Assembly (NCBI GenBank): GCA_037501455.1
Contig: CM074865.1
Coordinates: 12,346,501-12,410,500, forward strand
DNA length: 64,000 nucleotides
Direction: 5' to 3'
Source: Lantana camara
Lineage: Eukaryota > Streptophyta > Magnoliopsida > Lamiales > Verbenaceae
In this document: one piece after another, positions 33,541 through 45,143 of the stretch
Position numbering within the stretch: position 1 is the first letter of the stretch
How the letters are laid out: each line of letters opens with the position of its first letter
Made by a program: the position numbers and the translations under genes
Notes under the pieces: model-generated
The model's input: the letters and a program-made list of their open reading frames with translations, nothing else
Told to the model about the DNA's origin: nothing
The model's database searches: none

Positions 33541-34355
33541 TAAATCTGAACTAAAGGATGAAATTCATGGATCAAAATCATCATATAATCATGGAGAATT
33601 CGAAAATATACATACCTTCAAGAGTTGATGAAATATGGAAGAGATTTGACTCCAAAATCACAAGTTATGGGAAAGGGGTTTTCTTCTTCTTCTTTTCTCC
33701 ATGGATCAGCTGCTATTCCTTCTCTCTTGGGTGTATTGAACGAAATGGAGCTGATAAGGGATAGAGAGGGATGAATCAAGATCATATAAACCAAGGTTAA
33801 AGCTTAGGTAAGGTTAGTTTGGGCCCACAATTGCAAGACTAGTCAAAGAAGGTGGCTATAGCACAAGCTGTTCGTTCCGGGTGAAAAACGAGGGTCTAAA
33901 CGAGCTTAGAAAAATACCAAATCAGGTTCCTTGGTTTCATCTCTTCGTTACCAGTCGGACACTTCTTCCGGAATTCGAATCCGAATTCCCGAGCTCAAGT
34001 TATAATGGCCTCCGGAACACGAGGCGCGCTAAAACTAGTTAGGATTAAAACCTCGACAAACGAACACGAAAACTTAAAACGAGCATGCAAACACATTCAT
34101 AACTCACATATATCATGCATATCAAAATTTCACAAAAATCGTAATTGAATTCCGGCACATAACGAGCAAATTACGAGCATGCAAACTTTAAACGTTTAAA
34201 ATTCAAAGTTCATAATATAAGCAATTAATTTCATATAATTTCAAATAATCATATAAGCATTAAAATGACACTCAATTACGAAATTCAATAATTTAAAGCG
34301 CATAAAACTCTCTCGTTACGGCGTACCTGGAAATCCGAACGATCGGGATGTTACA

Positions 34356-34619
34356 CTTCCATTCCCCATAGTCAATGTCCCTGCAAACCACCGATCAACA
34401 GTCCCTGATGCAACCACCACAGTCCACGTGATTCCTGATCGTAATGTCCTACCAATGGGGCCAGGATTTCCAGCTGAGAGAGAAACCAAGATTCCTTTCT
34501 CTCTTGCACCGAAGCTAGCCATTGCAAGAGGGTTCTCAATCAGATCAGAACTAAAACTGCTTATGGAAACTGATATTATATCAACTCCATCAGCCACTGC
34601 CTTGTCAATGCCGGTAAGT
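34356..34619 (-). pseudogene. Subtilase pseudogene, piece 3: oxyanion-hole region
   Basis: It encodes ADGVDIISVSISSFSS, the oxyanion motif SAGNPGP (intact Asn) and TVDRWFAGTLTMGNG. It is bounded by TAAGT (34615-34619, Athila target duplication) and CTTCC (34356-34360, solo-LTR target duplication). The frame is open. Confidence 0.92.
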
Positions 34620-36064
34620 TGATAGTATGCATAAATTACATAAAAATCTCTTTAATTTCCCCCTAAATTGGATTAGATTTCTACTTAATTTGCTTCTATT
34701 TGGCTTTTGCAGAAACATATTGATAAATGAGGGATTTGGCAGAATTATGAAGAAAAAGATGCTAAGTTTTGAAAATGCCTGAGCCATGACCCCAACGCAT
34801 GATCATCCCTAAGGCCAATTCACGTAAAGCAGACCACGGTCAACAAGTACGGCTGAATCCTCTTGTTGGGACAGGTGGCACACATGCAACAGCTTGCTAA
34901 CTTGGCCAACATGCAAGAATTGATCCTGCATTTTTGGAGTTTCAAGGATCCTAATCATGCTAATTGGGATTTGGGAAAGCTACTTGGTCCCCTTGATCTT
35001 TGTAATAGATAGGCTTAAAGACGTTTTTATTTAAGCAAGCTAAGTAGGGGGGTGTACGAGGATTTTTTGAGAAGAAAATCAGAATATCCCAGTAGCTAGC
35101 AGCAGGAAGCATCGAGGGGCTCCATCCTCAAAACTGTGATCACTTTCAGTTTATAAGTTAAAGTATTTAGATTCAGTTTTATTTAAGCTTTAAAGTTCAG
35201 TCTATGATTCAAGTGTTTATTGTATGCTTTGCATGATGATCCGTGGCTGAATATATCTGTCTTAGTTAAGTTGTAGCTTTATTCCTTACCAATATTTATG
35301 AGGTCTAAATGAGTGAATATGAATTTAATCTATGGTATTTATGCATGCTTTGAACGTATTTGTATGAGATGTTTTCAAATCATCTTTCTGATCAATCGAT
35401 GTTTAGTTAACAACTCGATAAGGTTATACTAATACTTGATACGTAATAGTCTTGTAAAGGTATATAAGAACCGCACATCATTGAGAGTTTACCACCATGT
35501 TTACTCAACAATATGGTGAGGCATGCGTAATATGACTTCGTAAATCCAAGCTTCTTGAGATTTTGGATCATGATTAATGTCCTTTTGGTGCTCAATGCTA
35601 TCATACAGTTAAATCCTAGATACTTGTTCGCGGGACTGCTGTGTGGTAAGGATTTAATTGATGAGCTTCTCTTGATTAAGTTAAAAATAAGAAAGGATGA
35701 TATAGATAAGCTTCTTGTCTATTGTAAGTTAATCTACCATTTGATTAGATTTGATTTTTGCATCGAGGATTAGATACAGGCATGGAATGAAGTAACAACT
35801 TAGCTAAGATATTTCTTTCATAATCAACCTTCACAACTCTCTTTATTTTCTGTTTTAACTATTTGAAGAATCTGACTTTAAGTTTCAGAGTAGTTTGTTT
35901 TAATTACAAACAACCCCCCCTTCTAAGTCTCTTTTGAATATTCTCTTGGATACATTGAATATAAATCTATCTAGTCCCTTGGGTTCGACCCTTTACTGCT
36001 ATATTACAATCTTATATTTTTCACGGTAAGTAAAGGATTAAATTGATGGATTCGGCAACCATCA
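34620..36064 (+). repeat. Athila 5' LTR
   Basis: It starts TGATAGTATGC and ends GGCAACCATCA. TATATAA at 35461-35467 is a good TATA candidate, followed by a start region about 30 bases on. A C run and CTTGGGTTCGACCC lie near the end. It differs from the 3' LTR by about eight substitutions and no indels. Confidence 0.95.
35461..35467 (+). promoter_or_regulatory. Probable TATA box of the Athila LTR
   Basis: TATATAA lies 840 bases into the LTR, preceded by GTAAAGG. The same box occurs in the 3' LTR near 45985. The role is inferred from position. Confidence 0.45.
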
Positions 36065-36069
36065 AATTT

Positions 36070-36087
36070 TGGCGCCGTTGCCGGGGA
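36070..36087 (+). other. Primer-binding site, tRNA-Asp type
   Basis: TGGCGCCGTTGCCGGGGA begins five bases after the 5' LTR. It is complementary to the 3' end of plant tRNA-Asp, the usual Athila primer. Confidence 0.9.
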
Positions 36088-36115
36088 CTAGGCTGAACTG
36101 TTTTGTATTCTTTGT

Positions 36116-36292
36116 ATGACTAGGTCAGAACGTTTGAAGAAACTGATCCCATACGACCCAGAAATTGAGAGGACATTAAGACAGATCAGGAAGGAAAAGA
36201 TATTGAGGAGGTTGCAGAAACAAAGCTGTGATTTTCTGGAAACAGATTCCTTCCCCTGTTTGGTCAGCTTATTTACTGTTATAGAGACATGA
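36116..36292 (+). CDS. Short leader frame, probably the original gag N-terminus cut by a stop
   Basis: This 58-codon frame begins MTRSERLKKLIPYDPEIERT and ends in TGA at 36290-36292. It is in the same frame as gag-pol, whose ATG follows 27 bases later. Similar openings are seen at the start of Athila-type Gag proteins, so this stop may be a nonsense mutation that removed the first 68 residues of Gag. Alternatively it is a genuine upstream frame. Confidence 0.55.
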   Translation: MTRSERLKKLIPYDPEIERTLRQIRKEKILRRLQKQSCDFLETDSFPCLVSLFTVIET

Positions 36293-36319
36293 AGCATAAC
36301 CGGTGGTCATCCATTAAGC

Positions 36320-39300
36320 ATGGCTGCACAGGATCAGACACTTAGGCAATTAGCTGCACCGCCTGTAGCCCAGGAGCCGTTATGCATAACTCTGCCTACT
36401 TTGAATACCGATTTTGAGTTAAAGTCTGGTTTGATTCATTTACTTCCCACTTTTAGAGGCAAAGAAAATGAAGATCCGAATCAACATCTCAAGGAATTTC
36501 ATTTGGTTTGTTCCAGCATGAGGCCAAATGGAGTTACAGAAGAGCAGATCAAACTGAGAGCATTCCCATTCTCTCTGGCTGATGATGCGAAAGAATGGCT
36601 GTATTATTTGCCACCAGGATCAATCACAACGTGGACGGCCATGGCCTCAGCATTTCTAGAAAAATTCTTCCCAACATCCAGAGTTGTATCAACAAGGAGA
36701 GAAATAGTTTCTGTAAAGCAAAATGAGTTTGAAACTCTCCATGATTATTGGGAAAGATTTAAGAAATTATTGGCTAGGTGCCCACAGCATGGACATACAG
36801 AACAAGCCTTAATCCAGTATTTTTATGAAGGACTAATTCCTATGGAAAGAAGAATGATGGACGCGGCGAGTGGGGGAGCAATTGTCAATAAAACACCTAA
36901 TGAGGCCAGACAATTAATCTCAACTATGGCTGCTAATTCTCAGCAGTTTGGGGATCATCAAAATGTTACAAGAAAAGTAAATGAGGTAAATTCTGTTCTA
37001 ATTGAAAGTCAATTAAATAAATTAACAACTTTGGTGCAGAATTTGGCTGTGGCAAACTCGACACCATCTTTGGTTTGTGGAATATGTACCAGTCCAGATC
37101 ACCATACAGATTTATGTCCAACACTCCAAGCTGATGGAACTGAAAATGTGAGTGCAATGGCGGGAGGCTTTCAACAGAGAAAGTATGATCCGTATTCAAA
37201 CACATATAATCCTGGATGGAAGGATCATCCTAATTTCAGTTATGCACAAAGACCTCAATTGTTTCAAGGACAACAAAATTTTCAGTCAAGACCACCCGTG
37301 CAGAGACCGCCCCAAAACTTCCAGCCACATCAGAGTTTCCAATCACATCAATCAAACTTTCAACAACCTTCAAGCTCTAATTCAGGTACTTCTTTAGAGG
37401 ATATGTTCAAAGCCTTTATGACTAGCAATCAACAATTTCAGCAGGAAACAAGGGCAAATATGCAGCAATTCCAGTCCACTGTTCAAAATTTGGAAAACCA
37501 ATTGGGACAGCTAGCAACTTCAGTCAGTAAGCTGGAAAACAAAGGAAAATTGCCATCTCAAACGATTGATCCAAGGCAAAATGCCAGTGCTGTTACTCTG
37601 AGGAGTGGAAAAGAACTCGAATTGCCTACAAGGAAGCAAAAAGCAGGGCAAGGTGATGTAGAAACAGAGCAAAACAAAGTAAGTATTGATATTGACACAG
37701 ATTCAGTAGGAAAAGGTGTAAGCCATGATCATGACTTGGAGACAGAACAAGAAGCAGAACCTACTGCATTGCCTGAACCTATGGTGATACCACCACCATT
37801 TCCTCAAAGGTTGATATCAATGAAGAAGGCCAAGGAAGAGAAAGAAATTTTAGACACATTCAGAAAAGTTGAGTTAAACATTCCCCTCCTTGATGCCATA
37901 AAGCAAATACCAAGGTATGCTAAATTTCTTAAAGATCTTTGTACGAATAAAAAGAAATTATTAGGAAATGAGAAAATTAGCATGGGCAAAAACGTATCAG
38001 CTGTACTTCAAAGGAAACTCCCACCTAAATGCAAGGACCAAGGTATGTTTGCTATTCCATGTAGAATAGGGGACTTAGGCATAAATCATGCTATGTGTGA
38101 TCTTGGTGCATCAATAAATGTTATGCCTTTGTCAGTCTATTCTTCCTTGAATCTGGGTCCCTTAAAAGGAACTGGAGTTATCATACAATTAGCTGATAGA
38201 TCAATAGTACATCCTGAAGGTGTGCTGGAGGATGTGCTTGTGCAGATTAATAATTTAATATTTCCTGCAGATTTCTTTGTGGTTAGCATGGAAGATGACA
38301 AGATATCTAAATCTTCAGATTTGCTGCTTGGGAGACCATTTTTTAGCACAGCAAAAGCAAAGATTGATGTCCATAGTGGAACGTTAACCCTGGAGTTTGA
38401 TGGAGACTTGATCAAATTCAATGTTTATGAAGCTATGAAATTTCCATCCGAAAATATTTCAAATGTTTCTTCTATAGACATCATTGATAACTGCGTACAA
38501 GCTACTGCAAAGCTAGATTTCTATGATGAACTTTATTTGGCTTTGGAAGATAGTATTTATATTGATCAATTAAAAGAATTAGAGGCTAAATATGAAGTGA
38601 AAGAAGATATTAATGAGGTTGTTTATGCACTGGAATCTCTGGAACCTGTTAAACTAAATATGACTTGGAATAAGATGAGTGGCCCTTATACTAAAACCCC
38701 TCCTTCTGTTGTGCAGGCTCCAACACTAGACCTCAAACTTTTGCCATCGCATCTGAAGTATGCATATTTGGGTAATGGCGAAACCTTACCTGTGATCATC
38801 TCTAACAAGTTGTCTGAACTGGAAGAGAACAAATTGATAAGAGTTTTGAGAGAATTTAAGGCTGCTTTGGGATGGACAATTGCAGATATAAAAGGTTTGA
38901 GCCCATCGACGTGTATGCATAAAATAATTCTAGAAGAGGATCGCAAACCAGTCAGACAAGCCCAAAGAAGATTGAACCCCCCAATGATGGAAGTGGTAAA
39001 GAAAGAAATCTTGAAACTCTTAGATGCTGGTGTAATCTATCCTATTTCCGATAGTATGTGGGTAAGTCCAGTGCAGGTAGTTCCTAAAAAGACATGTATA
39101 ACAGTAATTGAAAATGCAGCAGGTGAGTTGGTCCCAACTAGAGTGCAAAATGGTTGGCGTGTATGTATGGATTATAGGAAATTAAATTCAGCCACCAAAA
39201 AGGATCATTTTCCCTTGCCATTTATTGATCAAATGTTGGAAAGACTTGCAGGAAAAACGCACTACTGCTGTCTCGATGGATACTCAGGATTTTATCAAAT

Positions 39301-41653
39301 TCCCGTGGCATCAGAAGATCAAGAAAAGACCACATTCACATGTCCTTTTGGAACGTTTGCATTTAGACGTATGCCTTTTGGACTGTGTAATGCGCCAGCT
39401 ACTTTTCAAAGGTGTATGGTAAGTGTCTTTTCCGAATATGTTGAAGACATAATAGAGGTTTTTATGGATGATTTCACCGTCTACGGTAATTCCTTTGATG
39501 AATGCTTGAATAATTTGGCAAGAATTCTAGAAAAGTGTTTAGAAAAGAACCTTGTTTTAAATTATGAAAAATGCCATTTTATGGTTGATCAAGGTTTAAT
39601 TTTAGGCCATATAGTGTCAATTAGAGGCATTGAAGTTGATAAATCAAAAATAGATGTCATTGAGTCCCTATCTTACCCCTCAACTGTGAGGGAGGTTCGT
39701 TCTTTTCTTGGACATGCAGGTTTTTACAGAAGATTCATAAAAGATTTCTCGAAGATAACTCAACCCTTGTGTAAATTACTGCAAAAGGAAGTAGAGTTTC
39801 AATTTGATGAAGCCTGTAAGGAGGCATTTGATTTGCTAAAGATGAAACTGACATCAGCACCCATAATTCAAGCACCTAACTGGAATCATCCTTTTGAACT
39901 AATGTGTGATGCCAGCGATTATGCACTAGGAGCTGTCTTGGGGCAAAAGATAGATAAAGCACCATATGTGATTTATTATGCATCAAGAATATTGGATGCA
40001 GCTCAAATCAATTATACCACAACTGAGAAAGAACTTTTAGCCATTGTGTTTGCTTTGGATAAATTTCGTGCATATCTTCTAGGTACTAAAGTGATTATTT
40101 ATTCTGATCACACAGCTTTAAAGTACCTACTGAAGAAAAAAGAAGCAAAACCAAGACTGATACGCTGGATCCTGCTGATGCAAGAATTTGATGTCGAAAT
40201 CAGGGACAAAAGAGGGACAGAGAATTTTGTAGCTGATCACCTAAGTAGACTTTTGGTAAGTAAAAGCTCACCACCCATTAAAGAAGAATTTCCAGATGAG
40301 CAGTTATTTCTGATTACTAAAGGTAAGACAAGATCATCCCTAACACCTAACCCATGGTATGCAGACATAGTGAATTATCTAGCATCTAACGTTTTTCCAG
40401 AGAAATTATCCAGAACAGAGAAGGATAAAATTAAGAGTGATGCTAAATATTATGCATGGGATGAACCTTATCTATGGAAATATTGTGCAGATCAAGTAAT
40501 TAGAAGATGTGTAAACAATGAAGAAATCAATTCAGTCTTACAATTTTGTCATTCGTATGCCTGTGGAGGCCACTTTGGACCAAAAAGAACTGCAAGAAAA
40601 GTATTAGAATGTGGTCTTTATTGGCCAACACTGTTTCGAGATACTTTTATATTTTGCAAAGCATGTGAAAACTGTCAAAGAACAGGAAACCTGAGCTCAA
40701 GAAATCAAATGCCAATGTCCCCTATTTTGATTTGTGAAATATTTGATGTATGGGGCATAGATTTTATGGGGCCATTTCCTAATTCTTTTGGCAACTTTTA
40801 CATCCTACTTGCAGTAGATTATGTTTCTAAATGGATTGAAGCCAAAACAACACGTACTGATAATGCTAAAACTGTTGTAGGTTTTATAAAATCAAATATT
40901 CTCAACAGATTTGGGACTCCAAGAGCTATTATCAGTGATAGAGGAACCCATTTCTGTAATAAAGTTGTAGCAGCTCTGTTGAAAAAATACAATGTTACAC
41001 ATCGAACATCAACAGCATATCACCCACAAACTAGTGGACAAGCTGAAGTTTCAAACCGTGAAGTAAAGAGTATTCTGGAAAAAACCGTAAGTCCTAATAG
41101 GAAAGATTGGAGTTTAAGACTTGATGATGCACTATGGGCTTACAGAACAGCCTATAAAACACCCATTGGTATGTCCCCATACAGGTTAGTGTTTGGAAAA
41201 GCTTGTCATTTACCTGTAGAAATAGAACATAAAGCTTTGTGGGCAATAAAACAATGTAACATGAAGATAGATAATGCTGGAATTCATAGGAAGTTGCAGT
41301 TGCAGGAATTAGAGGAATTAAGGAATGAAGCATATGAAAATGCTAGATTGTACAAAGAAAAGACTAAGCATTTTCATGATAAAATGATTTCCAGAAAAAC
41401 CTTTCAAATTGGGCAGAAAGTGTTATTATTTCACTCTAGGTTGAAACTTTTTCCTGGAAAATTAAGATCAAGATGGATAGGACCGTTTGTTGTTACTAAT
41501 GTTTTTCCCCATGGTGCAGTAGCAATTAAGAGTGTAGAAACAGGAAAAGCATTCAAAGTCAATGGGCATCGCTTGAAACCGTTTTATGAAGGATTCAAAG
41601 ATCATACCGTGGAGGAAGTCCATTTGGACAACTCCATTCCTTTCTCCTCATGA
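36320..41653 (+). CDS. Athila-type Gag-Pol polyprotein, open
   Basis: 1777 residues in one frame. Order: Gag core (about 60-170, including [15 protein letters not shown]), CCHC zinc knuckle [14 protein letters not shown] (253-266), aspartic protease with DLGAS (about 594-598) instead of the usual DSG/DTG, reverse transcriptase (about 900-1090, with [12 protein letters not shown] and FMDDF in place of YxDD), RNase H (from about 1190, [15 protein letters not shown]), and integrase with an HHCC finger (about 1411-1450) and DDE residues in [14 protein letters not shown] and GQAEVSNRE (about 1478-1580). The protein would copy element RNA in virus-like particles and integrate the cDNA. No internal stop is present. 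The real N-terminus may lie upstream (see 36116-36292). Confidence 0.95.
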   Translation: MAAQDQTLRQLAAPPVAQEPLCITLPTLNTDFELKSGLIHLLPTFRGKENEDPNQHLKEFHLVCSSMRPNGVTEEQIKLRAFPFSLADDAKEWLYYLPPGSITTWTAMASAFLEKFFPTSRVVSTRREIVSVKQNEFETLHDYWERFKKLLARCPQHGHTEQALIQYFYEGLIPMERRMMDAASGGAIVNKTPNEARQLISTMAANSQQFGDHQNVTRKVNEVNSVLIESQLNKLTTLVQNLAVANSTPSLVCGICTSPDHHTDLCPTLQADGTENVSAMAGGFQQRKYDPYSNTYNPGWKDHPNFSYAQRPQLFQGQQNFQSRPPVQRPPQNFQPHQSFQSHQSNFQQPSSSNSGTSLEDMFKAFMTSNQQFQQETRANMQQFQSTVQNLENQLGQLATSVSKLENKGKLPSQTIDPRQNASAVTLRSGKELELPTRKQKAGQGDVETEQNKVSIDIDTDSVGKGVSHDHDLETEQEAEPTALPEPMVIPPPFPQRLISMKKAKEEKEILDTFRKVELNIPLLDAIKQIPRYAKFLKDLCTNKKKLLGNEKISMGKNVSAVLQRKLPPKCKDQGMFAIPCRIGDLGINHAMCDLGASINVMPLSVYSSLNLGPLKGTGVIIQLADRSIVHPEGVLEDVLVQINNLIFPADFFVVSMEDDKISKSSDLLLGRPFFSTAKAKIDVHSGTLTLEFDGDLIKFNVYEAMKFPSENISNVSSIDIIDNCVQATAKLDFYDELYLALEDSIYIDQLKELEAKYEVKEDINEVVYALESLEPVKLNMTWNKMSGPYTKTPPSVVQAPTLDLKLLPSHLKYAYLGNGETLPVIISNKLSELEENKLIRVLREFKAALGWTIADIKGLSPSTCMHKIILEEDRKPVRQAQRRLNPPMMEVVKKEILKLLDAGVIYPISDSMWVSPVQVVPKKTCITVIENAAGELVPTRVQNGWRVCMDYRKLNSATKKDHFPLPFIDQMLERLAGKTHYCCLDGYSGFYQIPVASEDQEKTTFTCPFGTFAFRRMPFGLCNAPATFQRCMVSVFSEYVEDIIEVFMDDFTVYGNSFDECLNNLARILEKCLEKNLVLNYEKCHFMVDQGLILGHIVSIRGIEVDKSKIDVIESLSYPSTVREVRSFLGHAGFYRRFIKDFSKITQPLCKLLQKEVEFQFDEACKEAFDLLKMKLTSAPIIQAPNWNHPFELMCDASDYALGAVLGQKIDKAPYVIYYASRILDAAQINYTTTEKELLAIVFALDKFRAYLLGTKVIIYSDHTALKYLLKKKEAKPRLIRWILLMQEFDVEIRDKRGTENFVADHLSRLLVSKSSPPIKEEFPDEQLFLITKGKTRSSLTPNPWYADIVNYLASNVFPEKLSRTEKDKIKSDAKYYAWDEPYLWKYCADQVIRRCVNNEEINSVLQFCHSYACGGHFGPKRTARKVLECGLYWPTLFRDTFIFCKACENCQRTGNLSSRNQMPMSPILICEIFDVWGIDFMGPFPNSFGNFYILLAVDYVSKWIEAKTTRTDNAKTVVGFIKSNILNRFGTPRAIISDRGTHFCNKVVAALLKKYNVTHRTSTAYHPQTSGQAEVSNREVKSILEKTVSPNRKDWSLRLDDALWAYRTAYKTPIGMSPYRLVFGKACHLPVEIEHKALWAIKQCNMKIDNAGIHRKLQLQELEELRNEAYENARLYKEKTKHFHDKMISRKTFQIGQKVLLFHSRLKLFPGKLRSRWIGPFVVTNVFPHGAVAIKSVETGKAFKVNGHRLKPFYEGFKDHTVEEVHLDNSIPFSS

Positions 41654-42111
41654 AGACAGGGTGATTGTCTAGCCTAGGACATTAAACAGGGGCGCTTGAT
41701 GGGAGGCAACCCATTAATTTTGGTTAATCTGTTTTGATACTCCACTTCTTAACTGTGGTTTTTGATAAGGAACCATTTATCTGCTCATTTCAGGTAGTAG
41801 CAGATAAGCACAAGTCAGGTAAGTAAGTCTTTAATAATGCTCATCCCTTAAACTCATCCCATAAGCCTTTCCCCACACTTGGCGAAATAGAACAGATTTA
41901 AAATAAGAAGAAAGTGTTATACGCTTTATTCCTTAAAAGTCCTGTTAATTAGAAAAACGATTTTTGAAAATGGAATGCACTTTTAAGGAAACGTTTCATC
42001 TTCAACCCCTCAGAAATTTCAAACCAAAACCTCTTCCTTTTCTTTCTGTCAAGAGAACCCAACCGTCTCACCACCTTCAACTGGCGACTCTGCTGCAATC
42101 CTCGCCGGAAT

Positions 42112-43068
42112 ATGAAGACAAGATCTGAGAAAACCAGTCCTCCACTTAAACCATACAAAAGAAGAGTTACGCAGAAGAGGCGGGTTCTAAAAACTGGCCC
42201 TAAACCAGCAGAATCCGTACATGCAGAGGGGGTGGCGCCATCAAGAAATACACCCTCACCACCCTCTGAGACTGCGCCAGAAACCTCAATTCCTCAAGAA
42301 GAAACAAACCCTAGCCCTCCTCCTCCTATTAACACAAACCCTACAACCCCTGAACCCCCTGTAATTGTGGTGGAAGACCGCCGGCAAACCACAGACCCAA
42401 CTTTAGGTTCAATATTGAAGCAAGTCAGGGAATCCTACGAACCCAGGAAAAGGAAACTCCAACTGAGAGACGAAAAAGATGAAGGAGAGCCATCTGATCC
42501 CCAGGAATCCGAAGAATTACAACAAAAATCGAAGGAGAAAAGTGCAAAAAGGAAATCTAAGAAGAAAAAGAAAACTGAGAAGAAAAAGAAGCCCTCTTCA
42601 ACTGACTCTAAAGAGGAAAGAGCAGCAGAGACTCTTAAACAAATGGATGAACCAGTCGAAGAAGAAGCCGTTGAAGAAACTGAAGAGGGACACCAAACTG
42701 CACAAGAAGGAAATAATGAAAAAGAAAAAGAAGCAGATCCTCATGCAGAGATAGAACAAGAAAATGAAGATGCTCCAGAAGAAGAAGAAGGAATGCGGGA
42801 AGAGAATGTGGCAGAAAAGGAAAAACAGGTTGAGAAAGAACAAATGGGAGTGCCATTCCAGCCTACACAGAAAACGCATCTCCCCAAGAAGCAGAAAAGA
42901 AGCAGAGTGCCAAATCAAGGACCCCTGCTCCTTCAAGGTTTCAAAATCTTGGAGGACGCCTCAAATTCACTACCAAAACAGAAAAATCAAGGTACAATCA
43001 GGTTAAAGAACTCTCAATTGCTATTGCTAAGAAAATTGATGTGCCTACACTTGAGAAGTTTGAATTGA
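42112..43068 (+). CDS. Athila env-position gene, first part (charged N-terminus), out of frame with its continuation
   Basis: This frame of 318 codons begins MKTRSEKTSPPLKPYKRR and becomes a long Lys/Glu-rich low-complexity stretch (about 100-260). Its last 50 or so residues look out of frame. The +2 frame in the same DNA (from about 42840) reads on smoothly into the next gene part. A single-base indel between about 42840 and 42900 is the likely break. The Lys/Glu stretch suggests a nuclear or nucleic-acid-binding protein, but that is weak inference. Confidence 0.6.
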   Translation: MKTRSEKTSPPLKPYKRRVTQKRRVLKTGPKPAESVHAEGVAPSRNTPSPPSETAPETSIPQEETNPSPPPPINTNPTTPEPPVIVVEDRRQTTDPTLGSILKQVRESYEPRKRKLQLRDEKDEGEPSDPQESEELQQKSKEKSAKRKSKKKKKTEKKKKPSSTDSKEERAAETLKQMDEPVEEEAVEETEEGHQTAQEGNNEKEKEADPHAEIEQENEDAPEEEEGMREENVAEKEKQVEKEQMGVPFQPTQKTHLPKKQKRSRVPNQGPLLLQGFKILEDASNSLPKQKNQGTIRLKNSQLLLLRKLMCLHLRSLN

Positions 43069-44033
43069 TTGAACCTGTCTATGCCTTGCTTAATAACATA
43101 GGATGGAAAGAATTTATGGAAATAAACACAGATATCTATTATGAACTCACAATGGAATTTTATTCAACTTTTAAATTCCTGAAAAAGCAAGCCTATAATT
43201 GGGATGAAGATGGTATTATCACATTTAGACTGCTAGGCAAAAGAATCAGTTATTCAATTAACCAATTCTGTGAAGTTTTACAATTTGATTACTTTCCAGT
43301 TGAGGGGGAAACTGATGTAACATGCTTAGGAGATTTTCCCCAAGAATTTGATCCCGATGAAGCCTTTAAGCAGTTAACTGATGGCAAGTATAACAAGTTT
43401 GATGATGCTAAGAGCATTTACTTAAATGATCCTGCTGTAATTTATGCTCATAGATTGCTATCAATGTTTTTCTCCCAAAGAACTGAAGGTTCCAGCACTA
43501 TAACCAAATCTGAATTGTATTTTTTGTGGGCTATGTGGAATAATAAGAAAGTAAATATAGGTTTTTGGGCTGCTGTACACATCAATGACTGTATCAAATG
43601 GAAAAGGCCACTTAAATTAGGGCATCTAATTACTCACATTGCTATGCATGAAGAACTTCTTGACCTGAATGATCATGACCTCACTTTACATTCTGAAGTT
43701 TCTCCATTAGATGAACATGTACTGCTTAACATGAGAATACTCCAAAGAAAGGATGGAGTATTGTGCTTCCCTGGTGCAGGTACAGTTCCTGTTACAAAAG
43801 GCAAAGGTAAAGAAGCCCAATCTGAGGCCACCACTAGCACCACTGACTCTGCACAATTGGACAGAATCGAAACTCTCCTCACAACAGTCCTAGCCAAAAT
43901 AGAAAAATATGAAAAGTCAGTGGAGAAACTTCCAGCCATGGAGAATTCAATGGACATCATGGCAACCCACATAGCAGGAGTGGAAACTGACATTGAGGCC
44001 ATCAAAAAAGGCCTCAACATTGGCACCCACTGA
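43041..44033 (+). CDS. Athila env-position gene, main conserved part (ATHILA ORF-1-like)
   Basis: The frame is open for about 330 codons, and in fact back to about 42840, with no ATG at 43041 (the codon there is GTG). The core (VYALLNNIGWKEFMEI, YELTMEFYSTF, KRISYSINQFCEVL) resembles the plant ATHILA ORF-1/putative plant transposon domain found next to pol in these elements. The C-terminus (about 270-325) looks coiled-coil. I see no signal peptide or membrane anchor, so an envelope role is not supported. It is best read as the second part of the gene at 42112. Confidence 0.65.
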   Translation: MPTLEKFELIEPVYALLNNIGWKEFMEINTDIYYELTMEFYSTFKFLKKQAYNWDEDGIITFRLLGKRISYSINQFCEVLQFDYFPVEGETDVTCLGDFPQEFDPDEAFKQLTDGKYNKFDDAKSIYLNDPAVIYAHRLLSMFFSQRTEGSSTITKSELYFLWAMWNNKKVNIGFWAAVHINDCIKWKRPLKLGHLITHIAMHEELLDLNDHDLTLHSEVSPLDEHVLLNMRILQRKDGVLCFPGAGTVPVTKGKGKEAQSEATTSTTDSAQLDRIETLLTTVLAKIEKYEKSVEKLPAMENSMDIMATHIAGVETDIEAIKKGLNIGTH

Positions 44034-44551
44034 ATCACATTCAGGGAAGTCCTCCTGTTTCAATTCTGTTTATCAACATTGAGGACAATGTGAAATAAGT
44101 ATTGGGGGTGGGGAGTAGGTGGTTAAACAAATTTTTTTTTTTTTTTTAGACTTGTCTTCTACTTTTGATGACTGTTGCTTTAATTATTTTTGAGGCTTAT
44201 AGCCTGTTTTAAATGGTTCCTTTAAGATTTTTGACTGAATTTTGTGGCTACTGGATAGCTAGTGTTTCTGCTGTAACCTGACCATGTGCAACATGTTTTG
44301 ATTTGAGAGTTTTTGAACATGAAAAATATGTTGAAATAACATGAATTTCCATGCTTGATTTTTGGAGTTGATCAAATTTATAAGTTCTTTGGCTCTGATA
44401 GAGAATGTTCTTGAATTTGGACTAATGAATGAAAACTAAAATTGCATGCTTAAATTGGACCTTCATGTGTGAAAAAGTGTGTAAATTTTGGACTGTCTAA
44501 AACCAAATGTTATTGATGCTAAATGCTAATGTTAATGTTGTTTGAGGGTTA

Positions 44552-44638
44552 TGAATAAGGCTGTTTCAGCCATTAGCTTTTGAATAAGGCTTTTAAAGCC
44601 ATTTGTCTCTGAATAAGGCTGTCACAGCCATTTGCTTG
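44552..44638 (+). repeat. Three tandem 29-bp hairpin units
   Basis: Units start TGAATAAGGCT at 44552, 44581 and 44610, an exact 29-base period. Each holds a small stem: GGCTG-TTT-CAGCC, GGCTT-TTA-AAGCC and GGCTG-TCA-CAGCC. The middle unit changes both partners of one base pair (G:C to T:A), so pairing is kept. They lie in the 3' non-coding part of the Athila element. Confidence 0.85.
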
Positions 44639-45129
44639 ATGCTTTCTGCTCGTTTCACTCCGCTGGTTACCTAAGGCTAAATACAAATCATAAATTGAAA
44701 AATGGGTGACCATGAGTGATGCACTTAGTGCAGTCTAGGGATAGTCATATATTACCAAAGCGGTATTATGACACCCGAAATAGACAACGTTTTGAATTTT
44801 GGTATAAGTACTATGTTGGGACCCTCACTTTATTTTTGTTTTGTTGGAATTTAGACAGTCCAGAACAAGCACCCTTTGATCATATGTTGTAATTGCTACA
44901 TGGTAAATGTGCATGATTAAATGAATTCTAAATTCCTTAACATTCTCTAGCAAGCTAAACACTTAAGATTTGTTCTTTTCCATCTTGAAGGCTGTGGAGA
45001 CTTGTTATTAAACTCATTTTAGTGTTCATATTTTCTCATTGAGAAACTGTGAGGCTGATGTGGTTTGTTGAGGATCATCTTGTAGTTTGTTAGGATTGAA
45101 AGTTGTTGCTTAGGGACAAGCAAAAGTCT

Positions 45130-45143
45130 AAGTGTGGGGGATT
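45130..45143 (+). other. Athila polypurine tract
   Basis: AAGTGTGGGGGATT lies directly before the 3' LTR. It matches the usual Athila plus-strand primer tract. Confidence 0.85.

Larger units (their letters stand above)
29680..34355. mobile_element. Solo LTR of 4.68 kb (TGTAACACCCC...GGGATGTTACA), Tekay-like gypsy
   Basis: The element has TG...CA ends with matching termini and is flanked by the 5-base duplication CTTCC (29675-29679 and 34356-34360). Removing it and one CTTCC restores the subtilase frame across GNG-R-TIT. No gag or pol frame is present, so it is a recombined solo LTR rather than a full element. It carries four GACACGGCC palindromes, degenerate repeats (about 32100-33540) and a nested MITE (31947-32105). 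Very long LTRs with ACACGGCCGTGT strings are familiar from Del/Tekay elements; the assignment is by that resemblance. Confidence 0.8.

Noticed and set aside
29680..34355. A non-LTR or DNA transposon with short terminal inverted repeats
   Set aside because: A 5-bp target duplication, TG...CA ends and internal LTR-type sequence without a transposase fit a solo LTR.
42598..42936. Minus-strand frames opposite the Lys/Glu-rich stretch
   Set aside because: Shadow frames: the complement of Lys/Glu codons reads as Phe/Leu/Ser. They are not genes or membrane proteins.
43041..44033. Envelope glycoprotein
   Set aside because: There is no signal peptide, no membrane segment and no glycoprotein-like cysteine pattern. 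The ATHILA ORF-1-like core explains it better.
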